In this document: one piece after another, positions 36,477 through 47,966 of the stretch
How positions within the stretch are numbered: position 1 is the first letter of the stretch
Layout of the letters: each line of letters begins with the position of its first letter
Made by a program: the position numbers and the translations under genes
The notes under the pieces: generated by a model
Seen by the model: the letters and a program-made list of their open reading frames with translations, nothing else
What the model was told of the DNA's origin: nothing
Database searches by the model: none
Source of the DNA: Mangifera indica
Taxonomy: Eukaryota; Streptophyta; Magnoliopsida; Sapindales; Anacardiaceae
Direction of reading: 5' to 3'
Assembly: GCF_011075055.1 (NCBI RefSeq)
Contig: NC_058147.1
Span: 16,639,622 to 16,703,621, forward strand
Length of the DNA stretch: 64,000 nt

Positions 36477-37916
36477 TCAAGCCTTAGGAAGATCTTTATC
36501 TTTATCTTCTTCATGTTTTAGCTCTTGGTTTGCTTCATCCTTATCATCATTTGGTAAGTCATGAATTTCCATTTGGTCTCCATTTTTAACTTGATCATCA
36601 TCAATATCAACTTGCACACTAGTTGAAGGATTAGATTCATCAAAAATAACATGCATGGATTCCTCAACTATTAGTGTCCTTTTGTTAAACACTCTATATG
36701 CTTTGCTAGATGATGAATATCTAAGAAAAATGCCAATGTCCGATTTTGAATCAAATTTTCCTAAGTTTTCTTTTGTATTCAAAATAAAGCATTTGCATCC
36801 AAAAACTTTAAAATAACCAATATTTGGTTTTTTGTTTTTCCAAAGTTCATATGGAGTTTTATCTAAAGATGGTCTTATTAAAACACGATTTAAAACATAG
36901 CATGCGGTGTTTACGGCTTCCGTCCAAAAATATTGAGGTAAAGTTTTTTCATTTAACATGGTTCTAGCCATCTCTTAAATTGTCCTATTCTTTCTTTCAA
37001 CAACACCATTTTGTTAGGGAGTTCTAAGACAAGAAAATTGATGTTCAATACCATGCTCATCACAAAAGTTTTCGAATAACTGATTTTCAAATTCTCCCCC
37101 ATGATCACTTCTAATGCAAGAAATATGCATTTCTTTTTCTTTTTGTATTTTCTTGACAAATTTTGAAAATGCATGGAGGGCTTCATCTTTTGATGCAAGA
37201 AAAAGTACCCAAGTGAATCTTGAAAAATCATCAACAATAACAAAAGCATAATGTTTTCCACTTAGGCTTGCGGTTCTTGAAGGACCAAAAAGATCAATAT
37301 GAAGAAGTTGTAAAGGTCTAGATGTAGAAATATGAGTTTTACTTTTAAAAGAATTTTTTGTTTGTTTACCAAATTGACATGCATCACAAATTTTATCTTT
37401 AATAAAATTTATTTTCGGAAGACCTTTTACAAGCTCCTTCTTGGAGATTTTTGAAATCAAGTCCATGCTAGCATGACCTAATCTTCTATGCCACAACCAA
37501 CTATTTTGATGCAATGCGAAGAAACATAGATTTTCATGAGATGCATTTTCTACATCTATAGTGTAAACATTTCCATCTCTATTTCCTACACAACTTGTTT
37601 TTCCATCATTCATATTTTCTATAGTGTAACTATTTGGCTAAAAAATGACTTTAAATCTTTTATCACATAGTTGACTAATGCTAAGGAGATTATGCTTAAG
37701 ACTATCTACCAAAAGAACATTTTCAATGATAATATGAGAGTTGTTACCAATATCTCTAATGCCAATAATTTTACCCTTCGTATTGTCTCCAAAGGTGACA
37801 TGTCCTCCATCTTTCTTGCTTATTGTCGAGAAAAGTGAAATATCTCTGGTCATGTGTCTTGAGCAAGCACTATCGAGGAACCATTTGTTTTTCTTCCTTT
37901 TATTTTTCGGTTCCTA
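36477..37916 (-). pseudogene. Element A protease and integrase (SIRE-type Copia)
   Basis: Protease: the active site FLDSACSRHMTRD (about 37845-37880) has the D-S-A form, and the rest is open at 37638-37853. Integrase: open at 37014-37613, with the zinc motif LWHRRLGHASMDL ... CDACQFGKQ, then the core acids in LLHIDLFGP and IRSDHGGEFEN and the Glu in DEHGIEHQFS. It continues at 36477-36971 (MARTMLNEKTLPQYFWTEAV, TPYELW, FKVFGCKCFI). Stops in this part: TAG 37914-37916, TAG 37638-37640, TAA 37014-37016, TAA 36975-36977, TGA 36477-36479. No frame change occurs between the pieces. Confidence 0.93.
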
Positions 37917-37931
37917 AACATAATGGGAGAT

Positions 37932-39701
37932 TCAAGAATTTGTCTTAGGTACCCAAATCATGTTGGGTCCTTGGTGGTTAGTTTTTGTTCCCTTAGGAAC
38001 CCACACTTTCTTAGTGCCCATATGATGTTTCTTTTGAATTGGGCAAGATGATGAGATATGACCTTTATTTCCACAATAATTGCAAGTTATATTTGATTCA
38101 CTTGATGTCGAGGCTTTAACAAAATAATTTTTTAAGTATTTTGCCTTGATAAAAGGTTTATAACCAAATCCTCTTTTGTTTAAGACTCCCCTTTGCACAC
38201 TAAGCATTTTATCAAGAATATCTTTTCCATTTTTAAATTTTAAAACTATTTCACTTAAATCCTTTGCTCCCCTTTTTAAAACTTCAATTTCATTTTCTAT
38301 AATTTCTTTTTCCTTTTTAGCTGTGCAAAGATCATTTTCAAACTTTTGTTTTTCTTTTTCAAAAATGGAACACTTGTTTTCTTCATTTTCTTTTCCTTTA
38401 AGCTTAAGGATTTTTTGGTTAAGATCTTCATTTTCTTTCTTTAAGGATTCATTTTCCTTTTCCAAATTAAAATTTTTCTTTTTAAGGGTTGCATTTTTAG
38501 ACATGCAAAGAGTCATCTCTTCAAGTGTATCATATAACTCTTCATATGAGGGGTTTTCATCTATCTCATCATCTATGTCATCTAAATCATCACAAGTATT
38601 AGATGAGTTAGAGTTAGTTACCTCATTATTTGTAATTGCCATGAAACATATGTTGGCCACTTCATTATCCCTCTTTTCGGATTCACTTTCATCGCTATCA
38701 TCCCACATAGCCTTCATTGCTTTCTTTTTCGATCTACCAATTTTGAGGAGAGGGCAATCATATTTGATGTGTCCCGGCTTCTTGCATTCATAGCACACAA
38801 CTTGTTCTCTCCTTTGTCTTTTTCCTCTTTCACCTTTAAAAGCATCCCTTTTTATGAAGTTTCCATTTCTTCTTAGCTTTCTATTCCTTAGAAGCTTTCC
38901 AATCTTTCTACTCAAGAGTGCAATGTCTTCATCTTCATCATTTGATATCTCCTCTTCCTCTTCTAGGAACTTTCCATTCTCTTTGATGGATGATTTGAAG
39001 GCGATACTCTTTTTCTTCTTCTCTATTTCTTCAATTTGTCGTTGCTTTATAGTAAACTCATGAGTGAGAAGTGAACCTAAAAGCTCTTTAAGAGGTAGAG
39101 CCTTGACATTTTTTGCTTCTTCGATTGCTGTCACTTTGGGATCCCAAGAGGGAGGCAAACACCTAAGAAGTTTCTTGACATTTTCTTAGTTAGTATAAAC
39201 TTTACCAAGATTTTTCAATTCATTCACAATAGTAATAAATCTATCAAACATGTCACTAATAGTTTCATTTTCATTCATCTTAAATAACTCATATAAGTGT
39301 GTGAGCATGCTAATTTTGATCTCCTTGACTTGTGAAGTCCCCTCATTTGACACCATCAATAATTCCCAAATTTCTTTAGTCGAGGCACAAGCTTGTACCT
39401 TGTTAAAGTTATATTCATTTAATGCACAATATAACACATTCATAGCTCTAGCATTAATGGCAATATTCTTCTTATCTTGAGGGGTCATTTCTTCCCTAGT
39501 TTTAGGCACTTGTTTTCCATCTACTTCTTTCATAGGAACAAAAGGTCCATCTTGCACTACATCCCACAATTCATAATCACTTTGAAGGAAAATCGACATA
39601 CAATTTTTCCAATGGGCATAACCGGTGCCATCAAACAATGGCGGTCTATTAGGGGCAAGCCCTTCACTAACGGTATGGGATTTTCCTAGGTTCATGGCCA
39701 T
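37932..39701 (-). pseudogene. Element A gag with two zinc knuckles
   Basis: The ATG at 39699-39701 opens a UBN2-type gag: PPLFDGTGYAHWKNCMSIFL, ALNEYNFNKVQACASTKEIW, EIKISMLTHLYELFKM, then FTIKQRQIEE. It is interrupted by TAA at 39186-39188 and ends for now at TGA 37932-37934. A CCHC knuckle CYECKKPGHIKYDC is followed by a long Glu/Lys-rich likely coiled coil, then a second knuckle CNYCGNKGHISSSC. Two spaced knuckles and a coiled coil are features of large SIRE gags. The start is supported by its place about 50 bp inside the primer site. Gag coats the RNA in virus-like particles; this copy gives at most a 171-aa fragment. Confidence 0.93.
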
Positions 39702-39740
39702 TGCTCTAAACGGTTAAGTTTAGGAGAATGAGTAACCAAA

Positions 39741-39753
39741 CTCTGATACCAAT
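39741..39753 (-). other. Primer binding site of element A
   Basis: The plus strand reads CTCTGATACCAAT, complementary to the tRNA-Met-primed site ATTGGTATCAGAG, directly against the LTR at 39754. Confidence 0.92.
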
Positions 39754-41172
39754 TGAAGGATCGAATGGCCTAAGAGGGGGGGTGAATTAGGCAATTTTAA
39801 AACTATCTTTACCAAATTTGAGAATTAAAACAATTTATTCAAATCAAATAATGTTGCCTATTTTTAATCCAATTTATGAAAATAACTAAAATATTTCAAA
39901 TAATCAATACAATCAAAATAACATAATATAAAGTATAAGTTTAAGGCAAAAGAAAATCAAACACGCGATGTATAGTGGTTCGGCTCAACCTGGCCTACGT
40001 CCACTCCTCCAAGCTTTCTCCCTTGGAGTATTCCACTAATCCTTGGTTGGCTAAAACCTCAACCAAGCTTTTCTTCACAACCAAAATAGCTTTCAAGGTG
40101 CTATTAACCTTTACAAATGTTAAAGCTCAATTTCTCTCACTAGAAATTTGCTAATCTCTCCAAGAGTGAAACTCACTCTTTTATAGTATGAATTTTAGTA
40201 CGAAATTGAAATATGATCTCTCTCAAGAGTGTATATGAAAGTTAAAGCTTAGTACTACCCAATACAAATGAAATTACAAAGTGTATGAGCAAGGGTTTTG
40301 ATTAGAGAGAAGAATTTACAAGTAAATAGCTCAAAACTAATTTGCTCTCAAATATATGAAAGTTTTTTGTGGCAAAAGTTCTTTTCGAATGAATTTGATT
40401 AGGTTTATATAAGGGAAAATGAGGAAAGTTACCGTTGTGCACAAAGATAGCCATTTTAGTTTTCCAGAAAACACACAATTTGATTGATCGGATGGAATTC
40501 GATCAATCGGATGTGACGTGGCACTTCCGTGGAGCTTACATGGCACTAGCCGTTGGAAAAATTCAACCAAAATTCGATCAACCGAATTTAATTCAGTTGA
40601 CTGAATTTTTGGAAGCCAAAATACATCGCTTCTGGACAATTTGGAAGCTAATTCGGTCGGTCAAATTCGGTCGACTGAATTTTCAAAAATCACAATTTGA
40701 CCTCTAAAACTTTGAAAAGTGACAATTTAACCCATTTTTGAAAATTCTTTCAAAACCAACTTTAAGATATGAAAATATAGCTCACAAAACTTCATCACTT
40801 TAAAAGAATTAATAAACTTTAGTGACAAACTTGGCTTAACCCAATAAGCTTGAAAAATGACATTTTAACCCAAAATGTGAAAGATATAAAAATGAGTTTT
40901 TAAGTGAGCTATCCTATACAAATAAATATTCTAATCAAAATGAATACTCCAAATTACAAATATATCTACCTAAACTTGAGTTTTTCTTCAAATCTTCAAG
41001 AATTCTTCAATTGAGTCTTCTCTTTCATTTCCATCTTGAAACTCCTTTAAGTGCATTAGATAAATTCTTGCAATCTATGCTCACACTCAAGTAAAATCAT
41101 TAGTCAGTATGCTAAGAGATATATTAGTTTGTTATCATCAAAATAAAAGCATAATGACTCCTTGAGTCAATA
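39754..41172 (-). mobile_element. 5' LTR of element A
   Basis: The 1419-bp LTR starts TGAAGGATCG next to the primer site and ends GTCAATA, where the other copy has the canonical CA. CATTG follows at 41173-41177. It differs from 30705-32116 by scattered substitutions and a few indels, including a 13-nt insertion near 40190 and a rearranged stretch near 40580-40680. Confidence 0.93.
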
Positions 41173-41747
41173 CATTGATCGACCAATTGACTCGATGGGC
41201 ATTGATAGATTCAGATTCAATCCCAATTTACCATAAGTTAGCCCATTGACCAAAGGGTTTGGGTAACCCATTGACTAAATGGGTCGGACAATCAGGTGAC
41301 CTGGGTTTTCACTATAAACCATAATTCTTTGGTCGTTAAATTGATCACCTTCTAGCCATTCTCCAAGAATGAGACAATAAGGCTTTTGTAATTCTCTGGT
41401 TGGTCATCCTTCTTAGACCAACGATAACCACAAATGTCGCTAGATTTTGGTGATACAATGGAGAGAAAAACACGTTATAGGTCATAGTTTTTGGCTCAAT
41501 TTTCATGGATTCTGACATTAATTTGACTTGATTTTTAATTTAAAACATGTAAAATAAGTCTAACAATCATTCTAGCAAGTTTCTAACCTCCAATTTCATG
41601 CAATTTTGGCCAAATTTAATTCATGCCCAAAACTAACTTTAATCAAAATTTCAATCGCAAAATCAAATTTCAAATTATAATTTCCATATAATACGTTATT
41701 TAATTCACAGAAAACATGACATATTCGTAATCTAAGTTTAATACCAA
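41173..41747 (-). mobile_element. Element B leader (copy 2), after target duplication
   Basis: This is a near-copy of 32117-32666 starting with CATTG. It has an extra segment of about 25 bp (aaagggtttgggtaaccca) near 41250-41275, part of a short local duplication. It ends at the same degenerate primer site. Confidence 0.7.
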
Positions 41748-42287
41748 TGTTAGAAACAATTTAAACATGCCAAAAATCAATTGTGTAAATATAAATTCAC
41801 GTATCTGGCTTCAAGTTTGCAATGAAGCCCATTCGAATACAACAAAAGGTGTTAACATGAGTCATTTTCATAACCCCATTTGTGCACGTACTCTATTCCA
41901 TTTGGGAGACATTAGTTTCTAATTCTTTTCTGTGGCCAGGAAGAAGAAGAGAGAGTCTTACGTTTATTTTGCGTTAATTATTATGGGATGGTAGTCTTTA
42001 GAGATTTAAATAACACTCTATCTGTCAGCCAATAACCTCCAACAACTGCCCTTTGGCAGTTAAGTAAAATGAGTTAGGTCGACCTATCATGAGTGGACCT
42101 AAACCCAACATATCAGTTGCCACGTCAGTTAAAGTAGATAAATTTCATATTGGATAATTTCAAGTGATGAACAGTCATGTGTGTGAGAGACACACCCATG
42201 CTTCGCGTTAAACAAATGTGCCCAACCCAAAGAGAGACAATGTTTTCAAGTTTGATTGTAAGACATTTGATGCATTGATTTCGACAG
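41748..42287 (-). mobile_element. 5' LTR of element B (copy 2)
   Basis: It is co-linear with 32667-33208 and, over its first 350 bp, with 24804-25150. If the LTR ends at CAGGGCA (about 42286), the next five bases TTCCA resemble TGCCA before 24804. That is a possible but imperfect target duplication for element B. Confidence 0.6.
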
Positions 42288-42955
42288 GGCATTCCAACAA
42301 GGCCTTTGGTGACAAAAGAGGAGAGAAGGACAATTGTTTAGCACCCTAAATTCGTAGCACTTGGAAGCTAAGTAAGTAGGATTTTTCTTTACTATCCGAA
42401 TTAACATTTTGGTGGACCGAAGGTTCTTCCCTCTACCATTTGTGTATTGGATCATCCATGGTTACATCTTTTTAATTGTTGATGTTGATTAGGAATTTAA
42501 TAATTGTTGTAATTTGTTAGTAGGTTGATTATGATGATCGAATGGATAAGGATCATACTAGTCAGAAATTGAAGTGTTAATATTCTAGGTTGTTGGATGT
42601 CTATTATATGATAATTGTTATGTTAGTTTGATGACTTGATGATATGTTTAGCATGACCATGAGATCTTCATGTATAAGTTGATTCCTTGGGATTTCATAT
42701 TAATTGAAAAAGTTATGATTGTATGTGTTGAGATTGGAAGACCATTGTGAATTCTAGATGTTAATTGCATGGCAGGGTGTTAAAGACCCATGAATATGTT
42801 TGTTAAACTGTTAAAAAAACATAAAGACAATTAAGATGCAAATTTCAGTTTGTCTTCTAATTTACGAGAATCATACACAGTTATATGATATGGGAGACAC
42901 ACTCGTATATATATATCCTAATTTTAGGATCAAATTTTAAAAACCGTACCATTCA
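42288..42955. other. Unassigned, LTR-like sequence
   Basis: No gene is seen. The 'cacttggaagctaagtaagtagg' area (near 42358) resembles leader or LTR-end sequence of Gypsy elements, but no partner LTR is present. Confidence 0.25.
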
Positions 42956-44480
42956 CAAAAGTCTATTGGTTAGGTATTAGACACCATACATGTATACATA
43001 TACATAACAATTAAAAATTAAATTTTAATTATTATTATAACAAGTGTCAAATTAATTTTGGTTCTTGAAGTTTTGTAAAATTGTAATTCAACCCCTAAAG
43101 CTGAAGAAAATTTTAATTCAATCCCAATTAAATAAAACTAAACTAAACTAATATTTTTAACTTTGTCGGGCATGTAGATAAAGTGTCCAGTTATGCTTTT
43201 GAAATTCACCAAAATTTTAGAATGATGCATAACTAGAAGCATGATAGGTTGGCAGTGGGCATGGCTAGAAGCCAACCAAGTTGCATGGTTGGCACCATGG
43301 AAAGGTCACAACTAGACAAGGGATGTCAAATCGTGCACCAACACATGGTGCCATGAAATGTCCACTTGGCACCACCATGCACAACTTGGTTACAGTCGTG
43401 CCTAGTGGTTTTTCTAGAATATCGATTTTTGGATTTTTCAATGATGGAAAAATCTAAAAACATTCCACCTTTAAGAAAACAAATTCTTCCAAGTGAGAGA
43501 ATATTGCATGTAAATGATACTCACTCCAACAACAACCCTTGGATCATGCAACAACATGATTTAAGGGCAATTTCGTGTAATGATATGAAACCTATGAATT
43601 CAACTTATTTAGAATCTTCATATATCAATAAAACTCAAACAAAAATTCAAAAACCATCACTAAATAATTTAACATTGCTTGCATTGTACATGATGCTCAA
43701 TAAATCGTGCAACAATATGATTGCACAACATCTTTACCAATAGTTCTAATTAATGTCAATTACACGTATTCAATATATAAAAATTAATAATACTAGTTGT
43801 AGATATACCTTGTATGAAAATTATGCTAAATAGTGATTTTGATACAACTGTAAGGTTTTTAGGGCATCAATAACTGACAACACAACAAAATATAAAAATT
43901 TAAAATTCAAAACAATCCTAACTAGGATACCTATTTTATACATAAAATTCATGAAACATGTAGAAACACTTATAAAATATTTCAGATTTATACCTGCGTT
44001 CAAAACTTCATGTGGCTTGAGACAAAATGTTATCCAACCCTCATGAGGTAGCACCTTGTTGTCCATATGGAGCATGAACATGAAAGAGGAAATCTAGGTG
44101 AAAAGCTGTTAGGGCTCTTGATTAGAAAAGTGTTCATGGGAGAAGGAGAAAACATAGAAAAATAGCTAAGGTTTATGTATATTTTTTGCTATATTATTTA
44201 GAGCTCATGCTTTCAATTTAAATGTATAGGTGTCCGAGAATGGTTGAAATTTCAACTAAGCACGAGACTCTTCAAGGCACACATGCATGGTTGGTATGTG
44301 AACATGCACAACGACATTCATCAAACACTTGCATGACTGACATCACATGTGTATGCCCATTGCCATGCTTTTTCTTCGTCATGCTAGTCTACATCATGCA
44401 TGTGCATGGTCGACACCTTTCCCACCAAGTCCACGGTTCGTACATTAACCATACTCGCAATCTCTTTCTCAATCCTAAAT
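42956..44480 (-). repeat. Unassigned repeat family 'F', inverted copy
   Basis: Parts of this segment match plus-strand sequence elsewhere in reverse complement: about 42960-43200 with 53330-53545 (core gaattacaattttgtaaaa), 43800-44110 with about 56000-56250 (core gcaggtataaa), and 44200-44240 with about 55830-55860 (core tgtccgag). The 125-aa ORF at 43366-43743 (+) resembles nothing I know. The stretch 43190-43400 and 44250-44420 is dense in CATG. The element class is not determined. Confidence 0.5.
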
Positions 44481-44539
44481 ACCAAGATTGTCAAATAATA
44501 ATCCTTGCCTTTATGTTTGATTCAACTCTTTCTTGTGTG

Positions 44540-45515
44540 TGACCTATACGCTCTCTATGGAGTTAGTAGTATCTAAATTTGAGTCGCTTCTTGACATAAA
44601 TGAAGATTGGCCTCTAGCAAAAGGTCATGACCATCCTGATGATAGAGTATCAATAGATATCTCTTAAGCTCTTACAACACTATAATTATGTATAATTCAA
44701 TCTTTTTATTAACCAATATCTTTTGATGTTGACACATAGAAGTGTGTCCATCTTAGTGGTTTCTTGGTATGAACTGATACGCATTGATGACTAACACAAA
44801 TTATACTATAACCTTATCCTACTATGACCATAGATTTAAGTAGTCATGAATGTTATTTAATATTCTCATATGAGATATCTTCTCTTATACTCAAGAGTGA
44901 CGAATCCGTTATCGATCAACTAAAATCTCCATGTATCTCATGATATGGTCGATCATTGCATTTATAGTAACCCTAATTACGACTACACTTTAGATAGAGT
45001 CAAACCATACTGATCCTTATGTGAGATGGTTTGATGACATCAAGTCAAAGGATCACATGCACCCGTTATGTTCAAAGGATTCATTCCATAGACATTGAAA
45101 CAACCATCTATATGGATATCTTCTAGTTAGATTAGTCTAATGAATACGTCTATAATGTGCATCCATGTGTTACACCAAGTTGTCTATAATAGTTTTGACA
45201 CATGAGAACTGTCACCACTTTTGGTGGGATCGCTCAATACTATGATAATCCCATCATTATTACATGCACCCCCTGTTAATTGCAATGTTAGGATTATAAA
45301 TGTTTTTATAATGACCACTTAATATGTATATGGAGTTCTCACGATCAGTCATCTGATCCTTTCGTTACAGTTATATCATTTTAAAGATATGTTATTCATA
45401 TGATCATATAATTAAACACATATGAATATAATACTATTAAATCCTTTTATTAATGATTAATATAAAATTTCATCCACAAATATCAAATTAAATTGGCTCT
45501 AGGTCTACCTTAACA
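44540..45515 (-). mobile_element. Solo-like LTR, Copia family related to element C
   Basis: On the minus strand it starts TGTTAAGGTAGACCTAGAGCC at 45515, a typical Copia LTR beginning. It holds phrases shared in style with the LTR at about 59400-60372 (atcctttgac, gacatca). No polypurine tract or pol sequence adjoins it. The left end is uncertain and no target duplication was found. Confidence 0.45.
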
Positions 45516-45521
45516 AACCCT

Positions 45522-45655
45522 ACATTGTAAAATATCCCTTCATCCCATGCATGGTCTAATATCTAATAACACCCACATTTTAAAATATCATTTCACCCCA
45601 CACATTGTCTAATATCTAATAACACCCTGCAACATAAAATATCATTTCACCCTTG
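45522..45655. repeat. Minisatellite, 53-54 bp period
   Basis: About 2.5 units starting at 45522, 45575 and 45629. Each has aaaatatc, ttcacccc/ttcatccc and ctaatatctaataacaccc. Confidence 0.8.
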
Positions 45656-46133
45656 CAATTATAATATTGAAATGTCCCCTATATATTTTTAACATTAAAT
45701 TTTAGGTACAATTCTATGTAAATATTTAAAACAACCCATAATTAACGAAAAATTAATATCAAGACACTCTAATTAACTAGAAAATTATTACATATAATAT
45801 ACTTCAAATCTTAAAATTATTAGACATTATAATTATATGTCTACAAAATTATTCCTAATTATATTTCTTTGTCAATTGATTGTTTCAAAACCTTAAAATT
45901 ATAGTTACACAATATTCTAGTTAGAAATTACATATAATAAGAATACTTTAAACTAGTATTCTTATTGTATTATAACTCTTAACGTTAAAATTGTTTTAAA
46001 TAAAAAAAAAATTAAAAAGAATGGGGTGTGGCTTAAAGTCACTTGCGCACGAGAAAACTTTAATTAATTTACCAATATATATTTGGCTAAACATAGCGAT
46101 TTTCTATTTAAAGAGATTATTATCTTTAAAGAG

Positions 46134-46172
<39 letters not shown>

Positions 46173-46316
46173 GTGCGTGTGTATGTGTACTCTATCTTCT
46201 TAATTTCTTTATTATTGATTCCTCCATCTCTAACTAAACTTTATTCAAACCAAAACAAGAAATATGTTTAACAAGTAGACAACAAAAAACATACAAAAAG
46301 TAGACACATATCTCTC
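45656..46316. other. A+T-rich 3' flank of the oxidase gene
   Basis: No gene is seen. A (TA)n run of about 17 units lies at 46137-46170. Confidence 0.5.
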
Positions 46317-47966
46317 TTACTCCTCACTCTTAATTCTCACAAAATGATTAGACATGGGAGGGATCCCTTGTTGATTAGTAAACACATTATTTGGGTCAAT
46401 AATCGTTTTAGCTTTAACCAATCTATCATAATTTTTCAAGAAGTATTTTTCACCCCAAACCCTAGCTATTTCCACTGCATCCTCATTTTGATCACTTGAA
46501 TTTATTAATTCCATCTCTCCCAAATCAATATCCATGTAATTTATATAAGCACACCTTGGCCCCCATGATACAAATTCTGTCATTTTACCATACAAATCCC
46601 TTATCCATTCAATGTATTTCTTGCTCTTGTCATTATCCTCTTCATACCATGCCACCAAGTATTGAATTGTAAACAAATTGCCTTTCCTGTGAGGAAATGG
46701 AATGTCCTCACCACTTATCCTCTCCATTGTTCCACCATAAGGGTCTAAAATTACATACCCTTTTGCCTCATTTTCAAGACTTTCTACTAATGAACTTATC
46801 CCTGAGGCTGAAATTGGAGTTTTCACATAATCTGATTTTGCTTTGAAGTAGTTCTTGTCTTGTAAATACCTGTTTTTCAGGTCTAATATTGAGCTTCCTT
46901 TACTTAACCCAGAGAAGAATAAAATTGACTCAATCCAACTCATTTCTTTGCAATCTTCTTCTCCGAGTTGTACGTCAGGAAAAGCTTGTTTTACAATTGA
47001 TAAAGCTTCATTTCTTGGACCAAGATAGAACCCTTTAAATGTAGCTGAAATTTCTCCAATCTTTTCAGCCTCAGGCAATCCAGCTCCCACAAAACAAGTT
47101 ATGTAAAAATCATCAATCAAATTGGGTGCTATGTGTTGCCATTTGTTTACTAAATTTTCTACATGAGATTTTGTGCCTTGTCTAGAGATAATAAAACTTG
47201 TCACAATTTTTGGCACTTTGATCAATTTGATTTTCCATGCATAAACAATGCCCCAGACTCCTCCACCTCCTCCTCTAATGGCCCAAAACACATCTTCTCC
47301 CATGCCTTCCCTATTCAACAACCTTCCATTTGCATCAACAAGTAAAGCATCCACCACATGATCAGCTGCAACTCCATATTTTCTCGACAACAACCCAAAC
47401 CCTCCACCGCCAATGTGTCCACCAACCCCCACCGTTGGGCAAGACCCCGCTGAGAATCCATGGACATTACTCGCCTCCGCAATGGCATAGTACGTCTCTC
47501 CAAGCGTTGCACCGCCTCCTACCCAAGCTGTTTCCGAAGTCAAGTCCACCGCCACCTTGTTCAAATTGATCATATCAATTATTAAAAATGAAGCTCCATC
47601 GCTGGCGAAGGCTGACGTTCCTTCATAGCTGTGTCCCCCACACCTAACCCTAATTTCAAGGGACAATCTCCTACAGCACAAGACTGTGTTGGATATTTCC
47701 TCCACACTCTTGGGCAAGACAATGGCGAGCGGTTTGGGGACCCAAGAGTCGGTAAACCGAAGATTTTGAATGGAAAAATTTAGGAGGTGGTAGTAGTAAG
47801 TTGAAGAGTTGTTTGTTCTGATGGGAAAGGTGGTGAAGTTGTTGATTTTATATTGAGTTAAACAGGAGATGATTTGGTTTGTTGAGGAAGCGAAAAGAGA
47901 AACAGGGTATGAAACAAGGAAGAAGAAGATGAAGAGAGGAAAAGGGTTGGTAAGAAAGGTGGCCAT
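46317..47966 (-). CDS. Berberine-bridge-enzyme-like FAD-linked oxidoreductase
   Basis: This encodes a 549-aa secreted or vacuolar flavoprotein of the plant BBE-like (reticuline-oxidase-like) family. Members oxidise substrates such as alkaloid precursors, monolignols or oligosaccharides; the substrate here is unknown. A hydrophobic signal peptide covers about residues 1-26. The FAD-binding PCMH domain spans about 75-250. Both covalent FAD anchors are present: His112 in RCGGHSYEG and Cys176 in GSCPTVGVGGH. Val179, three after Cys176, sits at the position reported as oxygen gate, where Val favours oxidase activity. The substrate domain has IQYLVAW (Gln435) and RCAYINYMDIDLG (471-483), and the C-terminal BBE motif includes YFLKNYDRL and IIDPNNVF. 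Position 433, near Gln435, is Thr where some characterised members have Lys. Likely N-glycosylation sites: Asn43, 52, 53, 63, 489. Length is normal, there is no intron and no break. The start is supported by the signal peptide beginning immediately. Confidence 0.96.
   Translation of the reverse strand: MATFLTNPFPLFIFFFLVSYPVSLFASSTNQIISCLTQYKINNFTTFPIRTNNSSTYYYHLLNFSIQNLRFTDSWVPKPLAIVLPKSVEEISNTVLCCRRLSLEIRVRCGGHSYEGTSAFASDGASFLIIDMINLNKVAVDLTSETAWVGGGATLGETYYAIAEASNVHGFSAGSCPTVGVGGHIGGGGFGLLSRKYGVAADHVVDALLVDANGRLLNREGMGEDVFWAIRGGGGGVWGIVYAWKIKLIKVPKIVTSFIISRQGTKSHVENLVNKWQHIAPNLIDDFYITCFVGAGLPEAEKIGEISATFKGFYLGPRNEALSIVKQAFPDVQLGEEDCKEMSWIESILFFSGLSKGSSILDLKNRYLQDKNYFKAKSDYVKTPISASGISSLVESLENEAKGYVILDPYGGTMERISGEDIPFPHRKGNLFTIQYLVAWYEEDNDKSKKYIEWIRDLYGKMTEFVSWGPRCAYINYMDIDLGEMELINSSDQNEDAVEIARVWGEKYFLKNYDRLVKAKTIIDPNNVFTNQQGIPPMSNHFVRIKSEE

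Noticed and set aside
38176..38793. 205-aa plus-strand ORF, Ser/Phe-rich
   Set aside because: Antisense of the Glu/Lys-rich gag coiled coil of element A; no independent support.
43366..43743. 125-aa plus-strand ORF
   Set aside because: No recognised motif, antisense to the repeat family F orientation, ordinary A+T-driven composition; kept only as part of the repeat.
44222..44542. 106-aa plus-strand ORF rich in His/Cys
   Set aside because: Lies in CATG-rich repeat sequence; Cys/His spacing fits no zinc-finger pattern.
47163..47569. Plus- and minus-strand ORFs of 60-79 aa inside the oxidase gene
   Set aside because: Shadows of the 549-aa FAD oxidoreductase, which explains the open frames.
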